Shown here: one piece after another, positions 34,250 to 48,200 of the stretch
Numbering within the stretch: position 1 is the stretch's first letter
How the letters are laid out: every line of letters begins with the position of its first letter
Program-made: the position numbers and the translations under genes
Assembly (NCBI GenBank): GCA_008638375.1
Contig: CM018035.1
Coordinates: 23,076,307-23,140,306, forward strand
Source: Nyssa sinensis
Taxonomy: Eukaryota; Streptophyta; Magnoliopsida; Cornales; Nyssaceae
Reading direction: 5' to 3'
Length of the DNA: 64,000 bases
The notes under the pieces: model-generated
What the model was told of the DNA's origin: nothing
What the model saw: the letters and a program-made list of their open reading frames with translations, nothing else
Databases searched by the model: none

Positions 34250-36251
34250 TTAATGAAAGAACAGTGATAAATAAACATTACTTTTCATTAATAAGGCCCG
34301 AAAGGGCTGGAAGTTACAAAAAAAACCATAGTTTATGGTAACTAGGGTGGTTTCAGAAGCAGGCGCAGCATCCTCAGCAGGCTGAACTGGGGCTGGCTCG
34401 GGAGAGGTTGGCTCTGAACCTTCCACTTCTACCTTATCCACCCCTAAGATGTCTAGGTCAGGGTAGAGCTTTTGGATCCTCTTCCTGAAGAGGTGGTATC
34501 TAATGTCCACGAATTCGCATCCCAACCTGTTCACCTCGCCCATGAGCTCTCTTTCCGTCTCCTCCTTGGCCGCTGCCCTGACCACTTCCATGCTGGACAA
34601 CAGCTTCAGAGCTACCGCAACCTCTGCTTCCTTCTTCTCCTTCTTCGCAGTCTCTAGGAGGAGAGCTAGCTTGTTCTTTTGGGACTGAAGGACGCCCAGG
34701 CCAGCCATTGCCTCCTTGTACTTCCCTTTAAGGGAGTTGTACTTCCTTTTGAGAGAGAGAAGGGCAGATCGGGATGACTTGAGCTCGGTATGGATCACTC
34801 CTAATTGAGCCTGAAGTTGGCTCACCCTCTTAGAGTCTTTAGGGTAGTCCAAAATGGCAGCCATCGCGTGGGCAGCCTGCAAATGAGAACAGAAGAGTTA
34901 GTAAAAAAAGAGGAGAAGAGAAATCTCTCGAATAGCAGTTACCCTTACGTGGCCTACCAGGAGGTCCTTGGTAATTCGGCACAGGCTCAGACCCTTAAAG
35001 CAAAAAGACCAGGGACCCTAAAAAATGAGCCTCATAGCCTCATCCCTTAAAACTGCACTGACGATTTCGGAAGGGACTTGATTGAGCCTCCCCATGCCGT
35101 GGGGTGCCAAGCCAACTTCTATAGCTGGAGGAAGGGGAGTTAGATAAGGTGGGCCTAGTGCCGCAGGTTCCAGGATGACCTCGAGAGTTGGTAGGGGTGG
35201 AGCCTCCTCAGTCCTCCTCTTCTTCTTCTGAGGAGCAGTGGATGTGGAAGAAAACGGACCCCCGGACTTCTTCTTACTTAGGGAGTAACTGGCTAGCACT
35301 GACTTCTTCAGTGCTACAGCCCTGCTCTTCACTAACTTTGCCTCCATAAAGTTTTGCAGTGTCAGGATCCTGTCATGGGGGCCGTCAAGAGGCTGCAGCA
35401 GCTGCCGGTACCTTTCCTGAAGCTCGAAAGTGAAAACGACCTCTTCTAAGCTTTCTTATCTGCAAAACAACACAAAAAACAAAGGGAAACAACAAGTCAG
35501 TCAAAGAAATAAGGGAATGAAGAAAAGTTAACCATTACAGGTATGAGGTCTCACCCTTAAAACCGGTGTACTGAGGAAAGAGACTTAACCGGTCTTCGAA
35601 ATCTTCATGCTTCCAGCCTCCTCCAACAAGAAAGTATTACTTCTTCCATGTCTTGTTGGAAGTGGATACTGAGGTTAGGGGCCTAAACCATTTATCAAAG
35701 GACATGTAATAAAGTCCCTCTAACCTGAGGTACTTCATGTCCATATTACTTTAGATGAGGTTCAGATCCACCTCGACTCCGTTCTTATGACCTAACACTA
35801 AGAAGGCCATAAGTTGCCTCCAACTATTGATATTCAGCTCGGTAGGGCAAATCTTGAACCAAGTAAAGAATTCATTCAGGAGGAGGTGTAGGGGAAATCG
35901 TACACCAATCTTGAACCACTCGAAATAGGCTCAAATCTTCCCCCGTATGATGTCTGAAGGACGATCAAGCTTTTTGGGAAACTTACAAGACACGTTCTTC
36001 GGAAACCTATACTATTTTCTGATGATTTTCAACATCTCTTCAGTGATGGCACTCTCCCCCTCTTCCCTTTGAGATCAGCCCGAGGTACTAACCTCGTTGT
36101 TCCTAGATTCAAGGTGGGCTTCAACAAGCACCACATCGGATTCACTACCAGAATCGTCGTCGAACCCACCGGAGGGGGGAGTCTTATCGCCACCCATTTC
36201 TACGTTTTCCCTAATCTCCCTACTGTCAGAGTGGGTGTCGGAGTCCGACAT
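34250..36251 (-). pseudogene. antisense accessory gene of the Tat element (Transposase_28-type, coiled-coil C-terminus)
   Basis: The gene is on the strand opposite pol, between the minisatellites and the 3' LTR. It starts at ATG 36251-36249 (MSDSDTHSDSR) with an acidic N-terminus. One frame then runs to about 35520 with a block matching the plant 'putative gypsy-type transposon' domain: AYFEWFKIGVRFPLHLLLNE near 35925 and INSWRQLMAFLVLGHKNGVE near 35820. Five internal stops are present. Further exon-like stretches are 35457-35018 (basic and proline-rich, KKKSGGPFSS, KKKRRTEE) and 34882-34250, a clear coiled coil (QLQAQLGVIHTELKSSRSAL, then SLKRKYNSLKGKYKEAM). Intron borders are not resolved. 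Such antisense ORFs are known in Tat elements. Their function is unknown. Confidence 0.75.
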
Positions 36252-36701
36252 GATGAAAAGCAGAAAACAAAGGAGAAATGTAAAAGAAGAAGAAGGAAAC
36301 AATTAAAGCAATAGGGGAAAAGGAATTACTGACTCACCGGAGAAAGAGGGTCAGACGACAGAAGTTGTTGAGGAGTTGCCAGAAATCATGTAGAGATGTT
36401 GAAAATCGCCCAGAAATGCTTCAAGGATGTATAAAAACTCTAAAGAGAACCAAATGACGATCTTCACCATTTATAAGAGCCGGAAGAAGTATCATTTAAT
36501 GCATTGAAAATCGGATGGCTGCTGAATAATAATGATCTCGATTGCCGAAACGACAACTCGTATGGTAATTATACCGTGACAGCTCCTGCCCCCTTAGAAT
36601 ACGAACGACACATTAATTATTGTACGCGTGACCCTTTATAAACCCTAGCCTGAGTTTTGTAGGCATGCTTAAAACTAAGGCTCGAGGGAGGGGGGAGTAG
36701 C

Positions 36702-37171
36702 TGATACGCCAAAAATGACGGACTAATCCGAACTTGACACGTGCCTAGCTTCTTTGTGTGCAGGTCATGAAGTAATTAACTATACAAATCAGACATCGGA
36801 TTAGCAGGCTCGGGAGCATTAGCCCTCGGTGGTCTATCGACTTCGTCATCATCATAATCTTGGTCTACTGACCTCGGAGCAGGGAAGGAGGACGCAATAC
36901 AGAAACTGCAATCTCCAAACAACAGTGAATCTCAAATTTCACGGCACCAAATCCTACCCACCTTGGGAGACAATCAGTCTATAAGTACATCCTTTAAGGT
37001 ACGCTTTTGGGGGAGCAATGATTATTTTCTTTCAGTTTTGCTTACTCTCTACTGATTTCATCATCGGAGTGACTACTGCCAAACCTATCCCGGCGGCCCC
37101 TTGACTCCCTTTATTTAGAACTCATATCGACGAGGAATAGAGCCCCGACAAGTCAAAAAAGTGCAGCATCA
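36702..37171 (+). repeat. 3' LTR of the Tat element
   Basis: 470 bp, beginning TGATACGCCAAAAATGACGG and ending GTGCAGCATCA, followed by the duplicated target ATACT. A polypurine tract lies 5 bases upstream. Confidence 0.92.
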
Positions 37172-37176
37172 ATACT

Positions 37177-37876
37177 AAAAAAAAAAATAATTAAAAAACC
37201 TTTGTTACAATGACCAATTAAACCGGTGAATCAAAAATAGAACAAGTTCATTTTGACGGAGTAACAAGTTCTAATGCCTCCATGAAACTTCCAGAATTTA
37301 AAACAACCAAAATTGAATATCTATATATGTATACACGTATATAGAAATATATATATATATATAGATATAAAAACATCTGAAACCCAAAACCATTAATGGA
37401 GACAAGTCATATAGCTATGCCCTTGTGCTTTTGTACAGTTTTTTGTCTATAATATTTACTTACAGTACTTGCCAAAAATAAAATAACGCACGAGTCAATG
37501 TGATATAACATAATTGTTTTCTGTTTCGCAATTATTATGGAATGATTTCAAGAGAATAGGAGTCAGTTGTTAGATGATGTCCTATTCCTCTTTGGACAAG
37601 ACAGTTTGATCAGTGACCCACTAGCGAGCTCCATATATAGGCATCTCACATAGCTCTCTAGCACAATTTATGTTTTCTATTCCATTCTTTGTTCAGCTTT
37701 CCATACAAATTATTGAAGCACCCTGCTATGCATAACGTGCAGCAAACTGATAATATATTTATCTTTCCCCAAATACATAAGAAATTGGAAGTGATATAAT
37801 GAAGACATTCTCATAATGAGAACAAACAATTAAATACATTCTAAGGCTCCATGAATATCCAAGCAGGCTGGATCTT
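37177..37876. other. 3' flank of the methyltransferase gene
   Basis: AT-rich DNA between the Tat element and the stop codon of the minus-strand methyltransferase. It contains an A-run (37178-37192) and a TA-rich run (37318-37370). The 3' UTR and polyadenylation site should lie in the right half, but no perfect AATAAA could be assigned on the minus strand. Confidence 0.6.
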
Positions 37877-38215
37877 TCAGTTGATTTTTCTCTTCAGTAG
37901 AACAAATAAGTTAATTGCTTTTCCAGAGTCATAGATGGAAGATGCTTCTTCAAGTTTCTTGCGGAACGAGTCAAAGAGCTCATCTACAATTTCATGTCCG
38001 AATTTTTCCTTAATAAATCCCTCCATGCCAGCTCTCATACTCAATGCAAACAATTTTGCTTTAGAAAGATTGTCATGTGTTGTCACGCGAGGCAAGCTCT
38101 CCATTCTTTCGATTGAGAAGTATCCATTTTTGTATATAGCTGCTTCCAGCTCTTGGGGAGATGCATAATATATCGGTATGTTAAAAGAGTCTACTTTCTC
38201 TTCCTCAACTATACC
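37877..38215 (-). CDS. SABATH methyltransferase exon 3
   Basis: It encodes residues 250-361 and the stop. It begins GIVEEEKVDSFNIPIYYASP directly after the acceptor AG (38217-38216), then YKNGYFSIERMESLP, the usual SABATH C-terminal cap over the active site, and ends LFVLLKRKIN. Intron 2 (38216-38482, 267 bp) has GT at 38482-38481 and AG at 38217-38216. Confidence 0.93.
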   Translation of the reverse strand, partial: GIVEEEKVDSFNIPIYYASPQELEAAIYKNGYFSIERMESLPRVTTHDNLSKAKLFALSMRAGMEGFIKEKFGHEIVDELFDSFRKKLEEASSIYDSGKAINLFVLLKRKIN

Positions 38216-39245
38216 CTGCATCAGAATGAACAAGAAGACTAAGATGTTACACAAAATAGCTGCTCTTAGACTTGAACCATTTTCTTGTCATCACAACTTT
38301 TATCGTTGTACAAAATAATGCCCATAGTAATTTTGATATATTAGAGAAATTCATCAAAATTGATATAGCAAAAGAAAATGATGACTAGTGTTAAAGTTTT
38401 GATTCTACTTATGCACATATATTAGATATTCAATCTTATATTGATAATTGTGGACATAATTTGCAGGTCTTGAATGTCTTACCTTCTTGGCCATGCCCAT
38501 TAAGCAAGACCCCAAGATGTCAAACATGACATTGGCAATGGCTTCAGAATGGGGGACTTCATTTGGCCTGGCTGGAACGATTACTACCATCAACCCTCCA
38601 CAGACCATCTCTTGTGCTCTAGCATGCAAAAAACAGTCCATATCCATAGCATACTGAGTTGAATAGGCTTTAACCACTTCATCCCCAGCATTTGAGTAAT
38701 GAATTCTCCCTTTGTTCCAAGCCGGGGAGTTTTTCTCCACCACCTCTTTTGGCACTTTAGAAAGCCAATGCAAGGCAAAGGAGGAGTGAACAAAGTGAAG
38801 AGAGGCGCAAGGAAATAAGCCAGAATAGAAAGAACCTGGAACACCCGCTACATAATACTGCTTATCAACAGGGAGGGATCTAAAGAGCGTGTTGAAATCA
38901 TTGGAGGCATGATCATTGAAGAAGACTTGGAACTCGGGATTTGGAGAATTAAGTCCTTGGCTTTGATACTTGAGCTCCACGCCTTCAAGGATGTTTTGCA
39001 CCACAAAGAAAGTGTTGGGCCCAACAGAGCAACCCAAATCTGCAATTCGGAAGGTCTTTGAACTGGAAACATCCTTGATGTTTAACTTGTCTGCAATTGC
39101 CTCATTGAGAAGTAGCTTTGCAGCATCTGAAACACTTTTCTACAATACCAAAGATTTGGTTACTCTATTTTCATTTTTCCATTAACAATGGCCTTTATAT
39201 TTATGCCGATGTTGTACTTGTACCTGCTTATTATTATTATTATTA

Positions 39246-39283
<38 letters not shown>

Positions 39284-42200
39284 GATGCAACACTACAGCA
39301 TCCACCTTAAGAAAATAAGCTAATGAAACTAACCGCCTTTCCCACTTGTTCTGTTCTAGATCTAATTAGCTATGTTAGTGTTACCTCCACAAAATATGTT
39401 TATTCTATTTTTGCATATAACGTGTACAACCATCGATTTCCAACCTTCCATCATAACAAAATCAAGATTCATAAAAGACTTATACATACTGAGTTTGATA
39501 AAGCTAAAGATATTTGAAAGACAGCGACATACTGGATATTTAGCTACTTTTATTGTTCATCTAGTGATGTGTTAAAAGATATTTTAATATTAATGGAGAA
39601 AATTGGTTCTTTTGTTTAGAATTTAATTATTAGTTTTATGTTTACAATGTCATTAACAATTAATTTTGTAATAACTAATAATCTTGTAGACTCAAAAAAG
39701 GTAGTTAATATATGATTAATTATTACTAATTTTGGTAAATATTTTAAGGAAGGTGTTTTATGCTGAAAATATATATATATTAAAGTAAAAAAAGTTATTA
39801 TAGTCAACATATAAACTAATATCAAATTATATTCTATAAATAATCTAATTAACTATGATACATTAATTAAATTATAGTTATTAAAATTTCATATAGGAAT
39901 ATTATGAATAATAGAAAAAAGAAGATAAGCCACTTTAAATCATCTTTCTTTTCAATTTATTTTTAATTTTAGCTTTTTTAATTTCTTGCATCAACTCCTT
40001 TCACTAAAACAAGCAACTTTTAGTGGCACACATTTTTAGCAACAAATGGCAAAGCATCGCTAAAAGTCACTTTTAGTGACGCACAATCTGTGTTGCTAAA
40101 AGGGATGAAAAATCACATTTTCAGTGCAAAAATGTTGGTGCGCACCTATTAGTGATGCATAGTAAACTATTAGTGACACACATGTGTGTTGCTAATAGTA
40201 AATACTTTTGGCGACACACTATTATGCTTCGCTAATAGTGCTAATAGTGAAACGGTGTCGTTTTACTTTGTTTGGCGACCCTAGCAACGCCTACTGTGCA
40301 TCACTAATAAGTCTGTCTATTTTTCCCCCAAATTGCAAACCCGTAATCTCTCTCACCCTCTTTCTCAGCCCTAAACTGATCTCCCACTCTCACTCTCCAC
40401 TCTCATGGTCATTGTGATAGTGACAGGTCGTCACCGATGATGACAAACTTCTAGTCGCCGACGATGAGGATGAACTTCTGGCCACCGCTGCTACCGATGC
40501 CGACGACCTTCTAATTGCCAACGATGTTAAGTCTCTCTCTCTCATGGAAAGGCTTTGTTCTTTGATACTTATTTCAAGTTGAGTGATCCACTATTATGTG
40601 AATTTATAAATTATGCCTATTTATTCCTTCAAGTGAAAGAACACAAAATTTCATCCATTAAACTGCATATATTTAATAATATGCTTTGTGCCCTCCATAT
40701 TTATGATATTTTAGTTTTTTATTCTTTTTTTGTTTGTAATTTTTTTAGAAAATGGGCTTTGTAAGGTGATGTATTAATTAGATTACCGAAAAAAAGGTGA
40801 CATATTAAGAAAATGGAAGTGCAGTGCAGTGCAATGAGAACATGGTCTAACTTTAACACCATTTTTTCACCCAAACCTTTTTAATTGATTCTACCTTGAT
40901 TACGTTTATGTGTGTATATCCTTTATTTCATTTCCTAATTGAATTTGTATTTGGATTTAATAGAAACCTGTATTGCGGGAAAAAGTGTATGTGTGTGTAT
41001 GTTTATGTTTATGTTTATGTTTATGTGTATATATATGTGTGTGTGTGTGTGTGTGATGAATGATTTGGCAATTCTAGCATCCAATCTTTGGTGTTTACTA
41101 TTCTTTCATGCTATTAACAAAGTCCTATTGTCTTAGCTGACTAGCCATTGTTTTCTAATTTTATCAACTGAGATATCTGAGAGCTAACCTCATATAGCTA
41201 GACCATACATTGGGACAATCAAAAGAAATTTTTTTTTCCCAATAATTTTTAGTTTAGATAAAAATAAACCTATCGGTATACTAAATTTTTTTTTTTTGGT
41301 CAAATTAGTAATGAAACTTAGTGTATGTCATAGAAGCTTCAAGTTACCTTTAAATTAAGGTTCCATTTTATTCTTAACTTCATATGTTTTACTATGTACT
41401 CCAGAGAACATAAAATTACTATCAAACGAGTTGAGGTGGCTGAGGACCTCTAGTGGCTTGTGTGGTTCATGAGTTTGAGGTGTGGTTGGAGGACCCATGG
41501 ATGGTAGAATTTATTTAGTGTAACTATCACATGGTGTAATTTTCATTGACATATTTCCATTCTATGTGGATTTTTTATATGTACTGAAATTATAGTAGAA
41601 GTCATATAGGAATATGGGATAATTTTTTCATGAAGGGTGGGGAATTTTTTTATACCAACATGGTTGGACTTTATGAGCCACTTGATTAACAAGTGGGTTC
41701 CTTTCTATTTGATTTGACGGAAAAGGAAGACTTGTTTGCGAGCTTGGAAAGCGGCTCAAGGATTTGTGGGAAAGCATTGGTTAAAATAGTTTAGTTCTAG
41801 ATTGTAGGCACATCAAAGTGGAAAGTCCAACTAGTTCAAATGCATTTTTATGCACCAAGTAAAAGCAATGTAATGTAGTGAAGTAATGGTCTAAAGTTCT
41901 GGGCTCTATATATTAGCAGTAGCACATAATCCTTTTGTATCCAGGTTTAGGGACAACACTGAAACATTAGGATTAATTAATTTGAATAATTAATAATAAA
42001 ATTAACTATATGCCTTGGCATGTGGCCTGGATGAAAGGATATTTTGATACATTGGTTGCATTGTTGATGATGTTTGCTTTCACATAAAGCAACATAAGGT
42101 GCACTAAAGAACACAAAAATGGTGGTGTCATGGTTGAGGGAGGGTATGAAGTAAGACAAAGCCTGGACTACTATGCCTTTGTAAAAGATAGAGATATGTT

Positions 42201-45200
42201 ACCTAGGGAACTCGGTATATTGGATCAAATGTAATTGGTGAGATGTCAATAACTAGAAAGATCATAATGTAGATTGATAAGCACTTTATAAGTGTTAATA
42301 TGTCCCGGACGGCATTTAAGGATGATCTTTTTGTATTGGCTTCACAGGCCAAGCAAGTATTCTATTTAAAGGACAAAAACAAATACGAAGGTGAATGGTA
42401 TGTTGTACAGAAAATAAAATCTAGAAATGTTTATAATATAGTTGTAGTTCAAGAAAGAGAGGAAGATTTAGAGTGGAATAAGGATGCATTATAAAAAGAA
42501 TTTCAATTGGCCTATGATGGCATTGTCCAACACGATCAAGTACATGTGACGACCACGGTCTAGCTAAATAGAACTAACGTAGAACCCAATCATGTCGTAG
42601 TTTCTGCCATCTAAAATATCATGCATTTAGATCCGAGGGATGCAACATTCATCCATGATGATGATGATGAAAGTGATTTTGATGATGACACATTATTGGA
42701 GTAATGTTCTGATAATGAAAAAATTGCAAGAACAGATGATGATACAGACTTTGACAAATTATGGTTGTAGGTATTACATATTTAATTTCAAATATCTATT
42801 TATTCAATTATTTTGACATATATTCAACTATTTTTCTACTCGTAGATATGGCAGGTGCCAATGCACACTTCCGACTACCGATTATCCCAAAGTTTGACCC
42901 ATCGACCTATGTACCTATGATTGGCACTAGTCTTTCCTCAATAGGTTCAGATGCTCCTGCTCCTGCTCCTGGTAAGTCATTAGTTTTTAATTCATATTCA
43001 TATATTTTATGTACTAATTGTTTCTATAATATTTCTTGAAAATCTTTGACCTCCGTGCCTAGATGTGTGCATGGCATGTTGAAGAATAGTAGATTATAGC
43101 GACGGAAGGATGCATCTCAAAGCTCTGAGGTTCGCATCAAGATCCTTATGGGCTTCAATAAGCCCATGGGTGGGTAGGCACAAGACTTTATCACTGAGGT
43201 CGACATTATTTGCTAACTTCGCGCACTACTTCATGCCACTGATTGGCACTAAGTCACCGAGTAGCAGCGACGCGAGATCCATGACCACATATTGGTATGT
43301 ATTTTATTATTTAATTGCATTTAATATTAACATATGTAATAAATCTTTACTCAATTCTGCATCTGAAATGATTTTGCAAGAGAAAACTAAACATTGACCA
43401 ACATCTACGTATGTGCGGTCGGCGGTGGACACTTGGGGGTTCACTTCAGGGACTTCTACTATAAGATGCACGTGCATCATAGGAAAGAGAAGGATCCCCG
43501 CAACAAACCCTATAGAAGGGTGTTGCGGGAGGACTGGGTTTTCCTTTGTGATCAGTGGGACGGTGACGAATTCAAGATAATCAAATAGCACAATTAATAG
43601 TTTTACAATAATTTATTTCATGTATATTAACATCTTTGAATTTAACGTACAAAAGGTTAGCAAAAGAAATGCAAAAAACAGAAGCAAGCAGAAGGTTAAT
43701 CGCTGTAGTTGTCCACATTCATTTGTATGCTGCTAACACGAGATAGTAATTATAAGTATTTATTTTTTATATTAGAAATATACGAAATTTAAGAATCTTA
43801 ACTTGTGTGCCAAATTTTCATAGTGTGACCTAGAGACCGGTGCACTTCCTAGCCCCATATATGTCAGGCATAAGATGCACTTCCACCTGGGGAAGGATTG
43901 GGTTGACTTGGAGTCGTAGAGGTTATATGTAAGTTATTACCATATACATACCACTATTACTAAATTTACATTTTATAAATATTTTTATTGGTCATAACAT
44001 AACATTTATCATTTTGTACAAGGAGATGCTCAAGAGGCATGCTTAGCCGACCCCTAACAAAGAGAGCTCGATGATCGATAAATAGTTATGAGGGATTGTT
44101 TTGGGCCAGAGGCGTGCATGGTTCTGGGGCCTAGGGGACGGTGTGTGGCCAACACCGATATTTTCTTCTATGGAGAGCAGCGCGAGAGTCCAAGCGGCCA
44201 CATGGAGGACCAAGGCATGAAAGCGACGCTATGCTGAGTTGGAGCAAAGGTTGTCCCAACTTGAAGACTTTGTATAGACGACCCTACCGCAGTAGGGAAG
44301 CCCTTCTCAATCTTGGTAAGCTTAAAAATCGCATCATTTGTTAAAACTTGTAAAATGCACGTGCACACACCATACAACTTATACAAAAGTTAGGGACCTA
44401 AGTGTAAAAAATAGCACAATTTGGGGCTTTGAGCACCCCTAAAATGTTTGAAGATGATCAAATGATCACTAAACCTATGCACACACCTCAGAACTAATAA
44501 AATACACTTTCCAAAACTTATGGAATACAATTCGAATACAAATTTTGCAACTTATGAAAAAAAAAAAAAAAAAAGGAGACTTAAGTGTAAAAAATGATCC
44601 ATTTTGGGACTTTAAGCACCAAAAATGCCCAAAAATGGTCAACAAAATAACCAAACTACTTCACACGCCTCAAAACTAATAAAACACACATGTAAAACCT
44701 TATCGAACACAATTTGGATACCTAATTTGCAACTTATGCCAAAAAAAAAGGGACACAAATGTCGTAAATGGCCCATGTTGGGGCTTTGAGTGCCCAAATG
44801 GGCCAGAAATACTCAAACCACCACCAAATCACATAAAGCACCTCAAAATTAATAAATTTCATGTACAAAAACTTATAAAACATAATTCGAATACCTAGTT
44901 TGTAACTTATGCAAAAAATGGGACTCGTGTGTCGAAAATTGCCCATTTTGGGGCTTTGAGCCCCCAAATAAGCCAAAAATGGTCAAATCACTTAACATAC
45001 CTTAAAACTAATAAAATACACATGAAAAAACTTACCAAACATAATTTGGTTACCCAATTTTCAACTTATGCAAAAAAATGAACTTATGTGTCTAAAATGG
45101 CCCATTTTAGGGCTTTAAGTGCCCCAAATGCCCAAAAATGGTCAAACCACTACCAAAATGATTCAAACACCTCAAAAATAATAAAATACATGTGCAAAAA

Positions 45201-48200
45201 CTTACTAAGAACAATTCAGATACCCGGTTCAAAACTTCTGCAAAAACAATGGACTAAAGTGTCAAAAACAACCTATTTTTGGGGCTTTAAGTAACCAACA
45301 AGCCCAGAAATGGTCAAACAACCACCAAACCACTTCACACACCTCAAAAATAATAAAATACACATGAAAAACTTACAAAACACAATTTGGATACCCATTT
45401 TGCAACTTATGCAAATAAAAGGGACTTGAGTCTAGAAAAATGGTCCATTTTGAGGATTTGAGTGCCAAAATGGGCCAACAATGGTCAAACCACCACCAAA
45501 CCACATAAAAAAACCTCAAAACTAGTAGATTTCATGTGCACAAACTTATGAAACACAATTAAAATACCCAATTTGTAACTTATGCAAAAAAAGGGGACGT
45601 AAGTGGAAAAAATGGCCCATTTTGAGGCTTTGAACGCCCAGATGGGACACAAATGGCCAAACTACCACCAAACCAGTTTACAAACCTCTAAAATAACAAA
45701 ATTTAGTTTTCAAAACTTATATAACACAATTTAGATACCCAGTTTGAAACATATATAAAAAAGAGACTTAAGTGTAAAAAATGATCCATTTTGGGCTTTG
45801 AGCACCCAAATGGGTTGAAAATTATCAAACTACCAACAAACCACTTCAAACACCTCAGAACTAAGAAAATTCATGTGCACGAACCTACAAAACACATTTT
45901 AGATGCACAGTTTGCAACTTTCTCTATAAAAAAAAAAAAAAAGGGACTTAAGTTATTGAAAATGACCCATTTTGGGGCTTTCAGTGCCCAAAATACCAAG
46001 AAATGGTCAAACCACCACCAAAATGCTTCATACACCAAACTAAGAAAATACAAGCGCACAAACTTATGGAACACAATTCGGATACTAGGTTTGCAATTTA
46101 TGCTAAAAAAGTGAATTCAAGTGTTGAAAACAACCCATTTTAGGGCTTTAAGTGTCCAAAATACCCAAAAAAGGTCAAACCATAAAAAATATAAGAAGTG
46201 AATGGCATGTTGTTCGAAAAATAAATTCTAGAAATGTTTATGATGTAGTCGAAGTTCAAGAGAGGGATGAAAACTTAGAGCAGAATGAGGAGGCACTACA
46301 AGAAGAGTTTCAATCGACCTATGATGGTGTTATGCAATATGATCAAGTACATGCAGTGCTCATGGTCCAGCTAAATAGGACTGACGTAGAACCTCATCAT
46401 GTCGTAGTTGCCACCTTCTAAAATACCGTGCATTTAGATCCAAGGGACGCAACATTCATTAATGATAATGATGATGATGAAAGTGATTTTGATGATGACA
46501 TATTATTGGAGTACTATTCTAATAATGAAGATATTAAAAGAACAGATGATGATACAGACTTTGACGAATAATTGTCATAATTGTTACATGTGTAATTTTG
46601 GATAAAATTTAATATTTTATTTTAATGAGTATTCAAATATGTTTCTACTTGTAGATATGGCAGGTCTCATTGCACACCGTTGACTACTGACCACCCTAGG
46701 GTCTAAACCAATCGACGCATGTGCCTATGACTAGCTCTAGTTTTTCGTCAGTAGGTTCGACTGCTCCTGCTCCTATTGGTAAGTTATTAAATTTTTAATT
46801 CACATTTATATATTTTTGGTACTAGTTGTTTTATAATATTTCTTGAAAAGTTTCATCCTCCATGCTTAAACGTGGGGGCGGTAGGTCAAACAATAATAGA
46901 TTATAGTGATAGAAGGATGCATTTGAGGGCACCTGGGGGCGCATCACGATCCTTGAGGGCTTCAATAGGCTTATGGGTGGGCAGGCGCATGACTTTACCA
47001 CCGAGGTCGACATCTTTTGTTGACTTCGTGCACTATTTCATGTCACCGATAGGCACTAGGTCACTAAGGAGCAGCGATGCAAGATCCACGACCACATATT
47101 GGTATGCCTTTTATTATTTAATTACATTTAATATCAACATACGTAGTGAATCTCTACTCAAATCTAAATGTGAAATGATTTTATAGGAAAAATTCGACAT
47201 TGGCTTGCATCTACCCCACATGTGGACGGAAGTGGAAAACTACCTAAGGGTTTGCTTTAGTGACTACCTCCACAAGCGACACATGCATCACAAGAAAGAG
47301 AATAAATCAGGTGGGGATCCTCGCAGCATACCCTACAGAGGGGTGTCGCATAAGGACTGGGTTCTCTTTCAGTGACCGGTGGGAAAATAACAAATCCAAG
47401 CTAATCAAATAGAAAAATTAATAGTTTTACAATAATTTATTTCATATATATTAACATCATTAAATTTAACGTACAAGAGGTTAGCAAAATAAATGCAAAG
47501 AATAGGAGCAAGGAGAAAGTGAATCATTGTGGTGGTTTACGTCCATTTGTACGCCACTTGCAGGCGATAGTAATTATAAGTGTGTGTATTTTTTATATTA
47601 GCAATATACGACATTTAAGAATCTTAACTTGTGCGCCCCAATTGTTGTAACGTGACCAGGCGATCGGTGCACTGCCAAACCCCATAGATGTCTAGCACAT
47701 GATGTACTTCAACTTGGGGAAAGGTTGGGTTGATTTGGTGTCGCAAAGGTTATATGTAAATTTTTAACATATACAATCCATTATTACTAAATTTAAGATT
47801 TATAAATATTTTTAACAGTCGTAACATAACATTTATCATTTTCTAGAAGGAGATGCTCGAGCAGCGTGTTCGGTCGACACTTGAGGAGGAGACCCCGATA
47901 ACCGATGACTTGATACGAGAGGCCATTGTGGGCAAGAACTGTGGTTGGGTCCGAGGCCTAGGGGCCAGTGTACAACGATCACTGACGTCGTCTTTTATGG
48001 AGAGCAATGCGAGTGACCTAACGGCCATATAGAGTGCCGAGGCATCAAAGTGACATAGCATTGAGTTGGAGTAGAGTTTATCCTAACTTGATGAAATTGT
48101 GCAGACGATCTTACGACAACAAAGAGGCCCTTTTCAATCTTGGTAATCTTAAAAAAGTCATTATTTTTTGGAACTAGTAAAATACACCTAGCACAGACCT

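Larger units (their letters stand above)
19861..37171 (+). mobile_element. Ty3/gypsy retrotransposon of the Tat lineage with an antisense accessory gene
   Basis: The LTRs at 19861-20332 and 36702-37171 are flanked by a perfect 5-bp duplication ATACT (19856-19860 and 37172-37176). A primer-binding site of the TTGGCxCxGTCTGTGGGAA type (20334-20353) is typical of Tat elements. A polypurine tract (GGGAGGGGGGAG) precedes the 3' LTR. Order is Gag, protease, RT, RNase H, a second RNase H, integrase, minisatellites, antisense ORF, LTR. The second RNase H and extra ORF define Tat. Without the insertion at 22571-29553 the element is about 10.3 kb. The LTRs differ at about one base in ten over their first 150 bases by eye, so it is old. 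Confidence 0.92.

Noticed and set aside
33852..34253. Repetitive 133-codon ORF (and its antisense partner) with 26-residue periodicity
   Set aside because: It is a by-product of the 78-bp minisatellite, whose length is a multiple of three; both strands stay open for the same reason.
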